From a virus: a stretch of DNA of 55,975 nt. This document shows positions 11,901-18,943 of the stretch, in pieces (positions within the stretch are counted from its first letter, which is position 1; each line of letters begins with the position of its first letter). The stretch is taken from the IMG/VR virus record IMGVR_UViG_3300030012_003256, positions 1 to 55,975 of that record. One strand, given 5' to 3'. The notes beneath the pieces were generated by a model. The model did not search any database and was not told the DNA's origin. It saw only the letters and a program-made list of their open reading frames with translations. The position numbers and the translations under genes are program-made.

Positions 11901-12304
11901 GAATAAATCAACTACGAGTTGGTGATGTTGTAAATGTATCTATTCCTAGAGAAAATATTCCAATGAATGAATTCATTGTTTTAGAGATGGAACATCAACT
12001 TACTGGTTTTATTAAATTAGAACTTGGCCGTTATAGCAAAGACCTTTCCGACATTTTCTCTGAACTGCTAATTTCAAATAAAGAAACAAAAGCAGCCTTA
12101 AGGAGCAACGATTTAAACACACAGGAAGTCTCGTTTAATTTCCTTGACACGGTGGACACCAAAGAGATTAAATTGTTGGTCCGTAAGAGAAGTGCGACAG
12201 GGACGACGCTCGGCTTCACTACCCCGATTGGCTTTGGATTACCTATTGGATTCGGTGGCGGAACAATCACAATTACTGATTTATTGGAGAAGGATTTAGC
12301 ATGA
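5903..12304 (+). CDS. Giant tail hub/tip protein, 2133 aa
   Basis: This is the longest gene in the window, and the product probably forms the tail tip or hub. The middle has repeated small Ser/Thr/Ala-rich modules such as TTVNISATGEDTS and TIVSVDSTSAITISASAT, typical of adhesin-like virion proteins. Near the C terminus, residues around 1950-2060 (LRVGDVVNVSIPRENIPM, EMEHQLTGFIKLELGRY) resemble the end of phage baseplate or gpJ-like proteins. The N terminus is coupled to the preceding gene. Short stretches near 7190-7330 and 12100-12240 look clearly richer in G and C than their flanks. Exact role uncertain. Confidence 0.65.
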   Translation: MSINIEGDDFNTPTNPYLIDSLSGASTGHRVYAVIATDGEISASITGWVSGSSITENNNLNNTKGFRIKCYDSLTTTGVRFNPSASDLNANDYFVLVHSDKPLQHHFAKITEVLTEDEYGDAFEFEPKLGNEIAKDTKFIIFQMPKNTGVVAISAGMKQDDDLGSLDNNFEGELVRRLSVARPLFYFYNDSLDKPNELDHNTKYMVLREVNDASTSNGATLSKADDSKPFTTVQDFGKKVIDYSRFSYSITMTDKLRDLDDDSTNSVSNEGSPASFNFSSSSDDYSGRFINAEREAEDKIDSTVSNMRYTGPKRYLHYDFSPTKSNFLYNVYDHTNTESIDGKGGFSETSIIDNGRIMPRKIKEFDAYRVRHNIHRGDMNEFFSLPATFSSKTSNAVFSFETEYNLNTVLNAGDEVKLGDNILIVQSFGSLSGTTQEITFQSSTHPFVRTENDGVFTAQSTTPTSGDVLKRRAYNATDGTLMLDISLLNGRFSKMYVSFTSLNHNERFATITACDAVKGMITLSFSDDSYNTNPLSFAKGQYQLFIERFNGEVENIESKKENGQTIMEIQGRDKFSKLLSPIVNLNTLFSEDIIYSSNSPYNKLASIKSGTNLSVALGAIYVDTGIVALTSNFDNYPAVGDKLFTVNGYLGEVVDLLFHATVNLRIEITPAITEANSEEIYIATEKNYILSKALGSSHLATNKPSSLTGAANKGLIFTSGNKIKRVSLTATTNGNTTVNISATGEDTSDLEAGMIISGHSGIPTGTTIVSVDSTSAITISASATNSAAEAGTVFFGGEDTSLVSTSANASEGAIGYAINKPSSISNDFAFQALLKDEHGSAGSSSFDTVNTLIDFEVVSTSKKDNITEIELAPYVPITLGRKIPNFGNTEGYTLTERATIEHTGANINSANPNIIEATNDGIKNLDRNDPVFIGASADTATFAGFVRTKKMIRGTADQSNLLYLDRDFTTTAGHKIYSVSKDTHDLFLINGAHLWGGKMLSLPHSKLTSSGPVPLNLDNIYGSNTDTNKKYGQSLYKTISMSFGQFNILLKEPSNAVYGFRRTYPNNSNFSYSTVAYKFSPNILSDNKNEFDKTGTGNDIHMDFDMRGFGSAYGSLFSGLERIRRNQDSKYPDDFSSSVSATESLLSSISQKVSNAATLFLYINSDLLPYSSLRKDSLMDGNKNLINYNLFLVENNKLKDKVLEFTETSSGNQLLLTDNSFQTISITDNTDISTLKRFGLMRLTEICFDIHFNLFNPEKDTVKNRDYFSASQINGYTFSAVGTLSSTSITNSLAASNTTLILDTVESSNPPTGTDILYDANFKRIGTVSSYNSGTKTITLTSAAILNDDATFTVGTVFQQSRLDIIFLEGTKDGNTFISKDRAHIQKGAIITDNYLSDSGDVWEGNNDGVLNMTNEDIISTPIRYRYSNAGGTLSATPRALPTKPMDEIFPASNVRQIFKHSIGVILDTYFIEQGQKHTIEKGVTIPFNIGNQVVFDDGTTNNFTNFITLGNTSPNYQFGDKYPDGTSNTLTASGSQPYEATGVKFGIKPRLYYDSGISGYSTATISSSNGDLFQYNFAVFTGSIGWIDFIDLTGCYLISEAGYDTDLQTAVDSGDENTNSCRNMNGVIPQDIIYVVSHTVRNDSDRQHRLVLDKELTHQEAYRILKPNETTFYDFMPEQIHLNMLSSKYTKMPEENKVYEVNQDIEIVEGTKEKTSTKEGPRRESFLSMFVAVDPDKQSNNENHLIVKNAENFLDILEEGEHSLFASDGENSMKISATVKSEFDFTGEQDIILTLSDMKTMKGVVSFSETFTLNTTEELKIDPTRACIGSTVSVGLEGEDLINELLEQEGIEFTTTSTDTPMYLAPNYQGVDLFSAIRYILDRKGMKLVEENNVFKIIPEDEDSLRTNITIDDSGNFLISDFEKVSTLFDFFNEINVYGNAHKAIRKDLRSIQKRGRKTLEVVDNTLLTQEEVDKRATKLLRIHSRLNQKLSFTMQNKGINQLRVGDVVNVSIPRENIPMNEFIVLEMEHQLTGFIKLELGRYSKDLSDIFSELLISNKETKAALRSNDLNTQEVSFNFLDTVDTKEIKLLVRKRSATGTTLGFTTPIGFGLPIGFGGGTITITDLLEKDLA

Positions 12305-12639
12305 TAACTGATGAACTAAAAAGCCAAATTGCAACGCACATCAAGGATAATCTCTTTGATAGTGCAAAAGTGGGACTTGGGGGGAATGCTACAAGTCCTA
12401 CTGCTACCGATTTAGATGTGCCTTTAAGTGTTGTTCCATCAATCGTTAAAACAAAATCAGATTTGAATGTTATTGAAGTAAAGGTATCGGTAGCAGGAAG
12501 TTCTATCCAAGGACAGGTTATCCGTGAAGTAGGATTATTTGATGGCAGTAATTTGGTATATAGAACCAACTTTGAAGGCGTAGGCCCATTTTCCACAGCA
12601 GAAACATTAGAACTGTTTATTTTGTTGGAGGTTGAATAA
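12301..12639 (+). CDS. Tail-associated protein, 112 aa
   Basis: The gene overlaps the giant tail protein by ATGA and precedes the tail fibre. The segment IQGQVIREVGLFDGSNLVYR resembles the tail-collar type of short tail proteins, which link a fibre to the tail. It is short, with an acidic C terminus. Called from context and a weak motif. Confidence 0.5.
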   Translation: MITDELKSQIATHIKDNLFDSAKVGLGGNATSPTATDLDVPLSVVPSIVKTKSDLNVIEVKVSVAGSSIQGQVIREVGLFDGSNLVYRTNFEGVGPFSTAETLELFILLEVE

Positions 12640-12640
12640 T

Positions 12641-14248
12641 ATGGGAAGCGCACTTAATCCAGATACATACGGGCAAAGCACAACAGGCAACGCAAATCAA
12701 ATTGAAGATGGCGTAGATTTTCCTCATAGTGGGATTATTAAGGCTCTTTCAGATGGAATGGGACAAAACTATGCAATTGATGGTTTTGATATTTCTAGTA
12801 CAAATGCTACTGCTTTAACGGTTGCAGCAGGTAAAATTTTCAGAGATGGACAATTAGTTTCTGTTTCGGGTGCAAGTTTAACTCTTTCTTCTACCTACAC
12901 AAATGGCTATCATCTTCTTGTTGCTCCAAGTGGTAGTACCCCTACGGTTGTTTTGAGAAATCCGTCTGCTGTTGATAAAGTTCCTGATATTACTTCTGGA
13001 GACACAATTATTGCCGTTATTACACATACTGGCGTTAATCCTTGTAGTATTCAGTTTTTAACAGTCCATAAAAGAGAGCATTCCCTAAGCATTGGCAGAA
13101 ATAACTCAAGCGTTTATACAGAAGGATTAACAATTAAAAGCAACGCAGGGGATATTGAGTTTGAGTCTTTGGAAACAGATAAGGACATCATTTTCAAAGT
13201 GAAGGATGGTTCTAGTGTAGTAGATAGATTAATCCTTTATGGTGATAATGACCCGACATTTCCGAATACAGAAGTGAAAATTGAAGGCTCATTGTTAGCA
13301 ACAGAAGATATTCAAGCAAATAAAATTTCCCTTGGATATGGAAATTCACCGACTTCTGGACTAGCAGAAATAAGGGCATATTCTCCATCAGAACCTATGG
13401 TTTTCAAAACTGGTTCGGCGGCAGAAAGAATGAGAATAGATACAGTTGGTAAAATTGGAATAGGAACAGCATCACCTCAAAATAAACTTCATGTGAGCCA
13501 TACTGGTGCAGATGGAGATAATGGTATCATCATTGTAAGAGAAGACTCTACTACCGCCGATACTGATTTATTAGGCGGTATTGGTTTTGATTCCACAGAT
13601 GGAAATGTCCCATCATCAGTTTTGGAAGCGTCTGCTTATATTGCAGCATTAGCGGCAGAAGACCACGGAACGGGAGATAAAGGAGCAGATTTGACTTTTG
13701 GAACCGCCGCCATTGATGAAAATGACGATACTGTTTCAACAGAACATATGAGAATCCTTTCGGATGGAAAGGTAGGTATTGGAACCAATGCTCCACTTCA
13801 TACTTTCCATGCTGTTGATAGGACAAATAATTTTCCATATCGTTTTGAAGTTTCTGAGGGAAATTTAAGAATTAACAAGTTTGGTCATTTGCAGATACAG
13901 AACGAAAACTCTGGAGATGCGAATGCTACTTCTTTTGATGACCCTTTTTGGCAAATAGCGCAAAGAGATACCGGGGAGTTAGATATTGCCTTTGGCACAC
14001 CGGGAACGGGTAATGCCTTTGTTGGGGCTAACGATGATATAATCTCTATGAAAAGGGATTCAAATAGTGCAACAGGAGCAAAACAAATCGGTTTTCTCGG
14101 AGCAACTGCTGTTTCAAGGCCAGCCGCACCTTCCGCCGTTTCATCTATTGCCTCTAGTGGAGGAGCCGCACCTGCTGACCCTGAAGCCAATGCTGACGCT
14201 ATCAATGCGCTAATAACTGCTTTAACAAATTTAGGGCTAATTGGCTGA
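12641..14248 (+). CDS. Tail fibre with repeated RMRI-GKIGIGT modules
   Basis: The 535-residue protein carries two copies of a module seen in many marine virus fibres: ERMRIDTVGKIGIGTASPQ and HMRILSDGKVGIGTNAPLH. It ends with a Pro/Ala/Ser linker and a short helix (ADAINALITALTNLGLIG) that could trimerise. The ATG at 12641 is chosen over the TTG nine bases before, because a GGAGGTTGAATAAT ribosome site lies upstream. It is the last gene of the plus-strand tail block. Probably contacts the host; the receptor is unknown. Confidence 0.75.
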   Translation: MGSALNPDTYGQSTTGNANQIEDGVDFPHSGIIKALSDGMGQNYAIDGFDISSTNATALTVAAGKIFRDGQLVSVSGASLTLSSTYTNGYHLLVAPSGSTPTVVLRNPSAVDKVPDITSGDTIIAVITHTGVNPCSIQFLTVHKREHSLSIGRNNSSVYTEGLTIKSNAGDIEFESLETDKDIIFKVKDGSSVVDRLILYGDNDPTFPNTEVKIEGSLLATEDIQANKISLGYGNSPTSGLAEIRAYSPSEPMVFKTGSAAERMRIDTVGKIGIGTASPQNKLHVSHTGADGDNGIIIVREDSTTADTDLLGGIGFDSTDGNVPSSVLEASAYIAALAAEDHGTGDKGADLTFGTAAIDENDDTVSTEHMRILSDGKVGIGTNAPLHTFHAVDRTNNFPYRFEVSEGNLRINKFGHLQIQNENSGDANATSFDDPFWQIAQRDTGELDIAFGTPGTGNAFVGANDDIISMKRDSNSATGAKQIGFLGATAVSRPAAPSAVSSIASSGGAAPADPEANADAINALITALTNLGLIG

Positions 14249-14312
14249 AATTTTTAGTTGTATGGGCTAATCTCCTGATTTAGCCGAACAAAATAAATTT
14301 TTCAGCATGGAT
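14246..14312 (+). terminator. Cruciform-like inverted repeat after the tail operon
   Basis: Right after the fibre stop, GGCTAA pairs with TTAGCC in an inner stem. GCTGAAA near 14246 can pair with TTTCAGC near 14307 as an outer stem. The T-rich sequence nearby fits a transcript end for the tail operon. Confidence 0.45.
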
Positions 14313-14331
14313 GAAAAACCAAAAAAAAGGC

Positions 14332-14362
14332 GAGGGAGGCCGAAGCCCCCCTCATTTTTTTT
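14332..14362. terminator. Bidirectional hairpin terminator at the convergence point
   Basis: GAGGGAGGC (14332-14340), loop CGAA, then GCCCCCCTC (14345-14353) form a stem with one mismatch. A run of eight T follows on one side and a run of eight A lies just before it. It is placed where plus-strand tail genes and minus-strand replication genes meet. Confidence 0.75.
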
Positions 14363-14492
14363 CTGACCATATCCCTAAACAGGCTCTACATTCCCACAAT
14401 TTAACTTGTTCGGTTGAACCCACATAAAAACCATATAGCCGTCTGGCTATGGTTTTTTCCGAACAATACGGGCAAGCCTGCTTTAGACCCAT
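14352..14492 (-). CDS. Small zinc-ribbon protein, 46 aa
   Basis: The product has two Cys pairs, CPYC near residue 7 and CRAC near residue 35, spaced as in a zinc ribbon, and a Lys-rich end. The ATG at 14492 lies just below the stop of the preceding small membrane gene, in the same direction. The stop codon lies inside the terminator hairpin, so this is the last gene of the minus-strand array. Function unknown. Confidence 0.6.
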   Translation of the reverse strand: MGLKQACPYCSEKTIARRLYGFYVGSTEQVKLWECRACLGIWSEKK

Positions 14493-14496
14493 TCAA

Positions 14497-14643
14497 TCAC
14501 TTTTTAGAGTCTTCACTCATAAGACGCTTCATATATTCTTCAACGCTTTCATCGGTGATTGAAGTTCCACCAAAAGCGGCAAAGAAAAGAAGCATCAGAA
14601 TGATGACAAAAATGATTAATCCGAACCAATCCCAACCATCCAT
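14497..14643 (-). CDS. Small membrane protein, 48 aa
   Basis: The first 25 residues hold one hydrophobic helix (LIIFVIILMLLFFAAF). A charged tail (DESVEEYMKRLMSEDSKK) follows. The start overlaps the exonuclease stop as TAATG, so the two are coupled. A single-pass viral peptide in the host membrane is likely; no family recognised. Confidence 0.55.
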   Translation of the reverse strand: MDGWDWFGLIIFVIILMLLFFAAFGGTSITDESVEEYMKRLMSEDSKK

Positions 14644-15248
14644 TACCAATTCACCTCCAAATCTTTGTGTTCTCCATGCTCAATAGAGAATCCTTTAACA
14701 AACCCATTATCCTGACCATATTTCCAAAGGTCATATACTAACTGTGTATCTTTCATACAATACTCAACAACCTCATCAAATTTACCCATTTTCCATAATC
14801 GGGGCGCATCTGCACTTTCCATCAATTTAAAATCATTCATTGTGCATTTTACCAAGTTTTTGAGTTGGTATCGCTCGCCGTGTTCTTTTAATATTGCTTT
14901 TGAGGTGTCAATATACTTCTTATCTTTAAGGTATTTAGTGATACAAAAAATATCCATCGAGTCTCTTAATATGGGTAAATCAAAAGCACCGATATTGTGG
15001 CCTAATAATAGGCCACCCTTTTGTAAATGATTATCTAAATCATATTTTAGTTCACTCAATGATTTAACAATGTGCCCCGATTTAGCAAAGGATTCAACGG
15101 GTTCATCAACATAAACAGTCCCGTTGTTTCCATCCCAAGTGGCTACTGTTGAAACCTGAAACATATGGGTATTACCGAAACCACCAATGTCATACGACAT
15201 ATTTTTGGTTTCAAGGTCAATAGCCAAAACTGACACTTTAATCACCAC
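14643..15248 (-). CDS. DEDDy 3'-5' exonuclease (RNase H fold)
   Basis: This 201-residue protein holds the three exonuclease motifs in order: AIDLET near the N terminus (Asp-x-Glu), GHNIGAFDLPIL in the middle (Exo II Asn and Asp), and YCMKD near residue 170 (Tyr-xxx-Asp, the DEDDy form). It is free-standing, whereas the virus polymerase has its own exonuclease domain. It may proofread in trans, trim recombination ends or act on RNA. Start uncertain: GTG codons at 15248, 15245 and 15236 are all possible, the last with GGTGAT ahead. Confidence 0.75.
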   Translation of the reverse strand: MVIKVSVLAIDLETKNMSYDIGGFGNTHMFQVSTVATWDGNNGTVYVDEPVESFAKSGHIVKSLSELKYDLDNHLQKGGLLLGHNIGAFDLPILRDSMDIFCITKYLKDKKYIDTSKAILKEHGERYQLKNLVKCTMNDFKLMESADAPRLWKMGKFDEVVEYCMKDTQLVYDLWKYGQDNGFVKGFSIEHGEHKDLEVNW

Positions 15249-15465
15249 TAGACCAAAGTTTAGAAATCTTTTCTTCTTCTTTGTCCACCTTTGGTTCTTC
15301 GTTGAGGTCGGTTCGTCGCTTCAGGAAAGCCACGATTTGCTTATTTGCTACGCTTAACATAGCGCAACATTCCCAACCATCATCACCATAGGTATTCAAA
15401 GTATCAACGATAACATTTGGCCCTTTAGAGATTTCAAAATATAATACTGTATTTTCCCACTTCAT
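15238..15465 (-). CDS. Small DUF4177-like protein, 75 aa
   Basis: The N-terminal 50 residues (MKWENTVLYFEI, then LNTYGDDGWECCAML and AFLKRR) resemble the short DUF4177 fold found in many phages. A charged tail follows. It overlaps both neighbours by a few bases. Function unknown. Confidence 0.5.
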   Translation of the reverse strand: MKWENTVLYFEISKGPNVIVDTLNTYGDDGWECCAMLSVANKQIVAFLKRRTDLNEEPKVDKEEEKISKLWSSGD

Positions 15466-16940
15466 TCTATATCACCTGCGATGTATTTAACATATTTGCT
15501 TTGCCCAATATTTGTTTCTTCAAACTTGTGCTTGATTGATGTGTAGTTGCGATAGACTTGAGATTGTGATTTCTTAGATTTCTTTTTCACAGTCTCAAAC
15601 AATTTTCCTTTGTGAACAAATCCTTCTTCATTTTTGTCAAGAACCTCAAATGCTTTCTTAAAGATTGATTCATCGGCTTTCTCGGCTTGCGACTTCTTCC
15701 GCACCCGTAGGCTTCGCTCCAACCAATCAACCAATGTCATATAAGACTGTCGGACAATTGTTGCGGCTTGACGGACATTATGCCCAGTTACGATGAATTT
15801 ATCGTTTTTATTTTTAATTGAAGGTGCAGACGCAACACTACATAGAACTGCCATTTTCATGAGAATTTTCATCAATCTGGTAGTAAAATTTGACGCAATC
15901 GCTTCAACTTCGGGGCGAGTATTCCAAAGATAATTGTTCATGTTATTGTATTCTAATCTGAGAACATCGTTGTAATCTGGTGAATACCTCATCACTTTAA
16001 GCGGGTCGCCGCCTACCTCTCTAAATCTTTCTTCAACTAATTCATAAATAGTAAATAAAGCATTTGAATATCTCTCAATCTCTTGCTCAACGGGAATGTA
16101 TTTTCCTGCTTGGTCAATCTGTTCAAGACGCATTTTGTGTTGAATAAACTTAGGAACTTCCCAAACAAACAAAAGCATTCTTTGAAGAACACCTTTTTCA
16201 GCCATAACATCATTTAGATTGCTAGGTGGATAAGTCATAGCCATAACAGAACGCTGTGAGAAACATTCCATAACTTGATTTTCAAAAGAAGTCAGAGCCT
16301 TTGAGATAATCCAAGATTCTCCAGCCAATGAATTCATTAGAGTATTCATATAGACAATGGACTTTTCTTGATGTTGGCTCTGTTTAAAGATACCCGAATA
16401 TTCAAACTCATCCCAATGAGCCAAACCGTTTCCTTCCAATTGACCAGCAATTCTTTCCCAAACAATTTCTCCTTCATCATCAAATTCTTTCTTAAATCCA
16501 CCGATAAGAACAGCATCTGTGTAATCTGTCAAACCAAAAATATCAAAGGTTCTTTTCATTGTTGGTCTATCTTTTAGAACCAATGAAGGGTGCTTCCCCT
16601 TAGCATTAATTTTTTCAAATACCTTTCTTGAAACAGGCCCAACAAAGTTCCACAATGTAGATTTACCAGTTCCGCTTGTTTGAACCCAACAAAAATGTAT
16701 TCGGGTATCTTCAAGATTGCTTCCACTTGGGACATAGATAAAGTCTTTAACAATTTGTCCAAGGATTGTAAAGAAAGAAATACCAGCAGGAATATCATTA
16801 TAATGAGAAAACTTTACTGCTTCCCCCTGAAAATCCCTAATTACTTTAGGTAATGCTTCTCTAAATACAGACGCATTGGCTTCAAAATTATCCCAATACA
16901 AATCCATGTCTTCGCTTTCATATAAATTTTCTTCTTTCAT
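15462..16940 (-). CDS. P-loop ATPase, candidate replicative helicase
   Basis: This 492-residue protein has a P-loop (WVQTSGTGKST near residue 90) and a Walker B (GLAHWDEFEY near 175). A sensor-like strand (RSVMAMTYPP) and GVLQRMLLFVWE follow. The C-terminal 90 residues look like a basic winged helix. The layout fits DUF3987/MCM-like viral helicases, with DNA unwinding for replication as the likely role. It is encoded just after the primase and XPF-like nuclease. The first P-loop position is Gln rather than Gly or Ala. No other replicative helicase is seen in the window, which supports the assignment by elimination only. Confidence 0.55.
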   Translation of the reverse strand: MKEENLYESEDMDLYWDNFEANASVFREALPKVIRDFQGEAVKFSHYNDIPAGISFFTILGQIVKDFIYVPSGSNLEDTRIHFCWVQTSGTGKSTLWNFVGPVSRKVFEKINAKGKHPSLVLKDRPTMKRTFDIFGLTDYTDAVLIGGFKKEFDDEGEIVWERIAGQLEGNGLAHWDEFEYSGIFKQSQHQEKSIVYMNTLMNSLAGESWIISKALTSFENQVMECFSQRSVMAMTYPPSNLNDVMAEKGVLQRMLLFVWEVPKFIQHKMRLEQIDQAGKYIPVEQEIERYSNALFTIYELVEERFREVGGDPLKVMRYSPDYNDVLRLEYNNMNNYLWNTRPEVEAIASNFTTRLMKILMKMAVLCSVASAPSIKNKNDKFIVTGHNVRQAATIVRQSYMTLVDWLERSLRVRKKSQAEKADESIFKKAFEVLDKNEEGFVHKGKLFETVKKKSKKSQSQVYRNYTSIKHKFEETNIGQSKYVKYIAGDIE

Positions 16941-17626
16941 ATTTTCACCTTCTCTTCCGAGTTTAATGTGGAGATTATTCTGTTGGCTAAGGTTTCTCCA
17001 ATTCCTTCAACGGCTTGCAATTCATATGCTGAACACTCACCTATTTCCATAATAGAGCCAAATTGTTTTATTAGTTGTTTTGCTTTTTTAATAGATACGC
17101 CTTTGATACTGCTTAGTAAATCAATTCTTAAATCATCTGTTGTTAATCTTTTAAATACTTGTGGGGCTATTGTTTCTCTTGTTAGTGGTTTCATCTTACT
17201 TACTGCGGTTATAATCAATGCTGCTTCTTCTTCTGTTTGTACCCAAAAGGGCTTAATGTCTGTATCAAGAACAATCCTACCAATTGCTCCAAGAAATTTA
17301 TTATTCAACATAATACTTCTTGAACCGACTGTCATGTTGCTCTTTGAATTTTCAATAACATTCAAAATTGCTTCTTGCATATCTCCATGAATAATTACAA
17401 TATTAGTAGCATAATGTCTATCCATGTTGTCTAATTGCGTCCATAATCTTTTAGACATTACTGAACCTAAGAAATCCGTTGTTGATTTTGCTTCAAAACA
17501 AACATCATCAAAAACATAATCACCAATTTCTAACCATTTAGTTTCAGTTGGTATCTGCATGGCTTTTGCTTTCTGCATGACTAATTTAGCCAATTTTGAT
17601 TTTTCTCTTGAATCAATCACTAGCAT
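16937..17626 (-). CDS. XPF/ERCC4-type nuclease with HhH2 tail
   Basis: The 229-residue protein starts with an ERCC4 nuclease core: IDSREKS, then EIGDYVF and FEAKSTTDFLGS, matching the family D...GDY...ExK pattern with Ala in place of the usual Arg. The C-terminal 60 residues hold two helix-hairpin-helix motifs (SIKKAKQLIKQFGS and VEGIGETLANRII) that bind branched DNA. Such proteins cut flaps or forks during replication and repair. ATG 17626 is chosen over 17665 because GGAGGT lies six bases ahead. It overlaps the primase end by 14 bases. Confidence 0.82.
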   Translation of the reverse strand: MLVIDSREKSKLAKLVMQKAKAMQIPTETKWLEIGDYVFDDVCFEAKSTTDFLGSVMSKRLWTQLDNMDRHYATNIVIIHGDMQEAILNVIENSKSNMTVGSRSIMLNNKFLGAIGRIVLDTDIKPFWVQTEEEAALIITAVSKMKPLTRETIAPQVFKRLTTDDLRIDLLSSIKGVSIKKAKQLIKQFGSIMEIGECSAYELQAVEGIGETLANRIISTLNSEEKVKI

Positions 17627-18653
17627 TTGAATACCTCCAGCACTTGCCCACACAAAATCCTTCACTAATCAATCTATCACAATGCGGCGTATTGTAGTTA
17701 TTATGCACAGTAAATCTTGCGTGTTTCTTTGTGGTATTTTTATCCCAATCAAGCCATACTGAATCAGATTTACCAAAGACTCTTTCAAGTTCTTCAACCA
17801 CCGACTCAAGCACTTCCTCTTTAAGTTGGTGTGTATTTAGGTCTTGGTAGCCTGAAAGCAAGTCCCGATACCAAGAAACGAGGTATGCTCTTGCTATATG
17901 CGTCGGATTCTCCACCATGACCGCATTATGCAAACAGGGCAAAATAGGCAATTTTCCTACGCCCTTCGGCACAGAAACCGACCCTTGCATTTCCTTGATA
18001 GGGGGTGCTTCGGGGAAAATGGCCTCCACTTTTCCGCCCTTTCGGAAGGATAAAAGGCGAGGCTCTTTTGCTAATAAGAGTATTTCTTCAATACTAAGAG
18101 ATAAGTCATCAACTGTTAAAGGAACACAATAGAGAGCATTTCCTTGACCATCGGAAGAAGACATATTAACTGTATTTGGAACTCTTCGTAGTCGGGTAAT
18201 TTGACCAACTCTTTCATCAAGAGTATTATTTTTACCTACTTTAGAAATTAAGTATTCTTTAATTTCTTTAAAAAGAGTCTGAACATTTCTCATGTTATTA
18301 GTTCTCTTACCGAAAATGAACAAATGGAAACCACGGCCTGAAAAGAAAAGAGTATGAAGATAATTTCGTTGAATGACCAACTGCATAACCTCCTTTACAT
18401 CACGCCATGCTTTATCTAATTCATCTTCATGTGCATCAAAGTCCAAAAAAATTCTATCAATAATCACCGTTGAATCAATAGCCATTTTTTCACTAAAATG
18501 TTCAAAGTCATAAACAGTAGTATATACATTCGTTCTATTGTTTTGAGATTGAACGAATTTAATATACTGTTCTTTACTTTCCATCTTCTTTCTTTTCATC
18601 TGCGGAGCGTTTTTGATTTGACTTCCCGCCCAAACCATTCTCGGAAATTTCAT
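17613..18653 (-). CDS. priS: Archaeo-eukaryotic primase, PriS core fused to PriL-CTD-like Fe-S region
   Basis: The N-terminal part has the catalytic primase motifs: FLDFDA (residues 69-74, metal-binding Asp pair), SGRGFHLF (105-112) and ITRLRRVPNTVN (nucleotide-binding Arg/Asn). The last 120 residues look like the C-terminal domain of the large primase subunit: LPILPC, later TPHCDRLISEGFCVGKC, giving four Cys that could hold an Fe-S cluster. Primer synthesis and initiation could thus be in one 346-residue chain. ATG 18653 has GGAGGT seven bases ahead; the ATG at 18668 overlaps that site. It overlaps the preceding small gene by 80 bases in another frame. Confidence 0.8.
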   Translation of the reverse strand: MKFPRMVWAGSQIKNAPQMKRKKMESKEQYIKFVQSQNNRTNVYTTVYDFEHFSEKMAIDSTVIIDRIFLDFDAHEDELDKAWRDVKEVMQLVIQRNYLHTLFFSGRGFHLFIFGKRTNNMRNVQTLFKEIKEYLISKVGKNNTLDERVGQITRLRRVPNTVNMSSSDGQGNALYCVPLTVDDLSLSIEEILLLAKEPRLLSFRKGGKVEAIFPEAPPIKEMQGSVSVPKGVGKLPILPCLHNAVMVENPTHIARAYLVSWYRDLLSGYQDLNTHQLKEEVLESVVEELERVFGKSDSVWLDWDKNTTKKHARFTVHNNYNTPHCDRLISEGFCVGKCWRYSNASD

Positions 18654-18939
18654 TTTTATTACCTCCAAAATTAATTGTTGCTGTATTTAGTAATTCTTTA
18701 ATTGTTTCTGCTACCTGTACCTGTAATGAAGTATAAACTATATCTCCTAAGACATGATATAATTCCATACCAACATATGATTCTTTTATTCTAACTTCAT
18801 TGGCTAAAGTAAATCTTTCCATTAGTGTCAATTCCTCTGATAACTCATTACAAATTAATGAAATTGTTGATTTCAAATCTGCTATTTCATTAAATGTCCA
18901 ATTCCTTGATAGCACTTTCTTTTTAATTAGTTCTTTCAT
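18574..18939 (-). CDS. Hypothetical protein, 121 aa, ahead of primase
   Basis: The product is mostly helical with a polar, Gly/Asn/Lys-rich tail encoded in the overlap with the primase start. No motif recognised. ATG 18939 is used because the preceding nuclease stop lies just before it; upstream starts would overlap that gene. The 80-base overlap with the primase is long, and the tail may be poorly constrained. Confidence 0.5.
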   Translation of the reverse strand: MKELIKKKVLSRNWTFNEIADLKSTISLICNELSEELTLMERFTLANEVRIKESYVGMELYHVLGDIVYTSLQVQVAETIKELLNTATINFGGNKNEISENGLGGKSNQKRSADEKKEDGK

Positions 18940-18943
18940 TATA

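Noticed and set aside
8347-12270. Antisense frames under the giant tail gene
   Set aside because: No start signals, and the sense frame is uninterrupted over 2133 codons.
13551-14205. Antisense frames under the tail fibre gene
   Set aside because: Shadows of the repeated fibre modules; no ribosome site or coupling.
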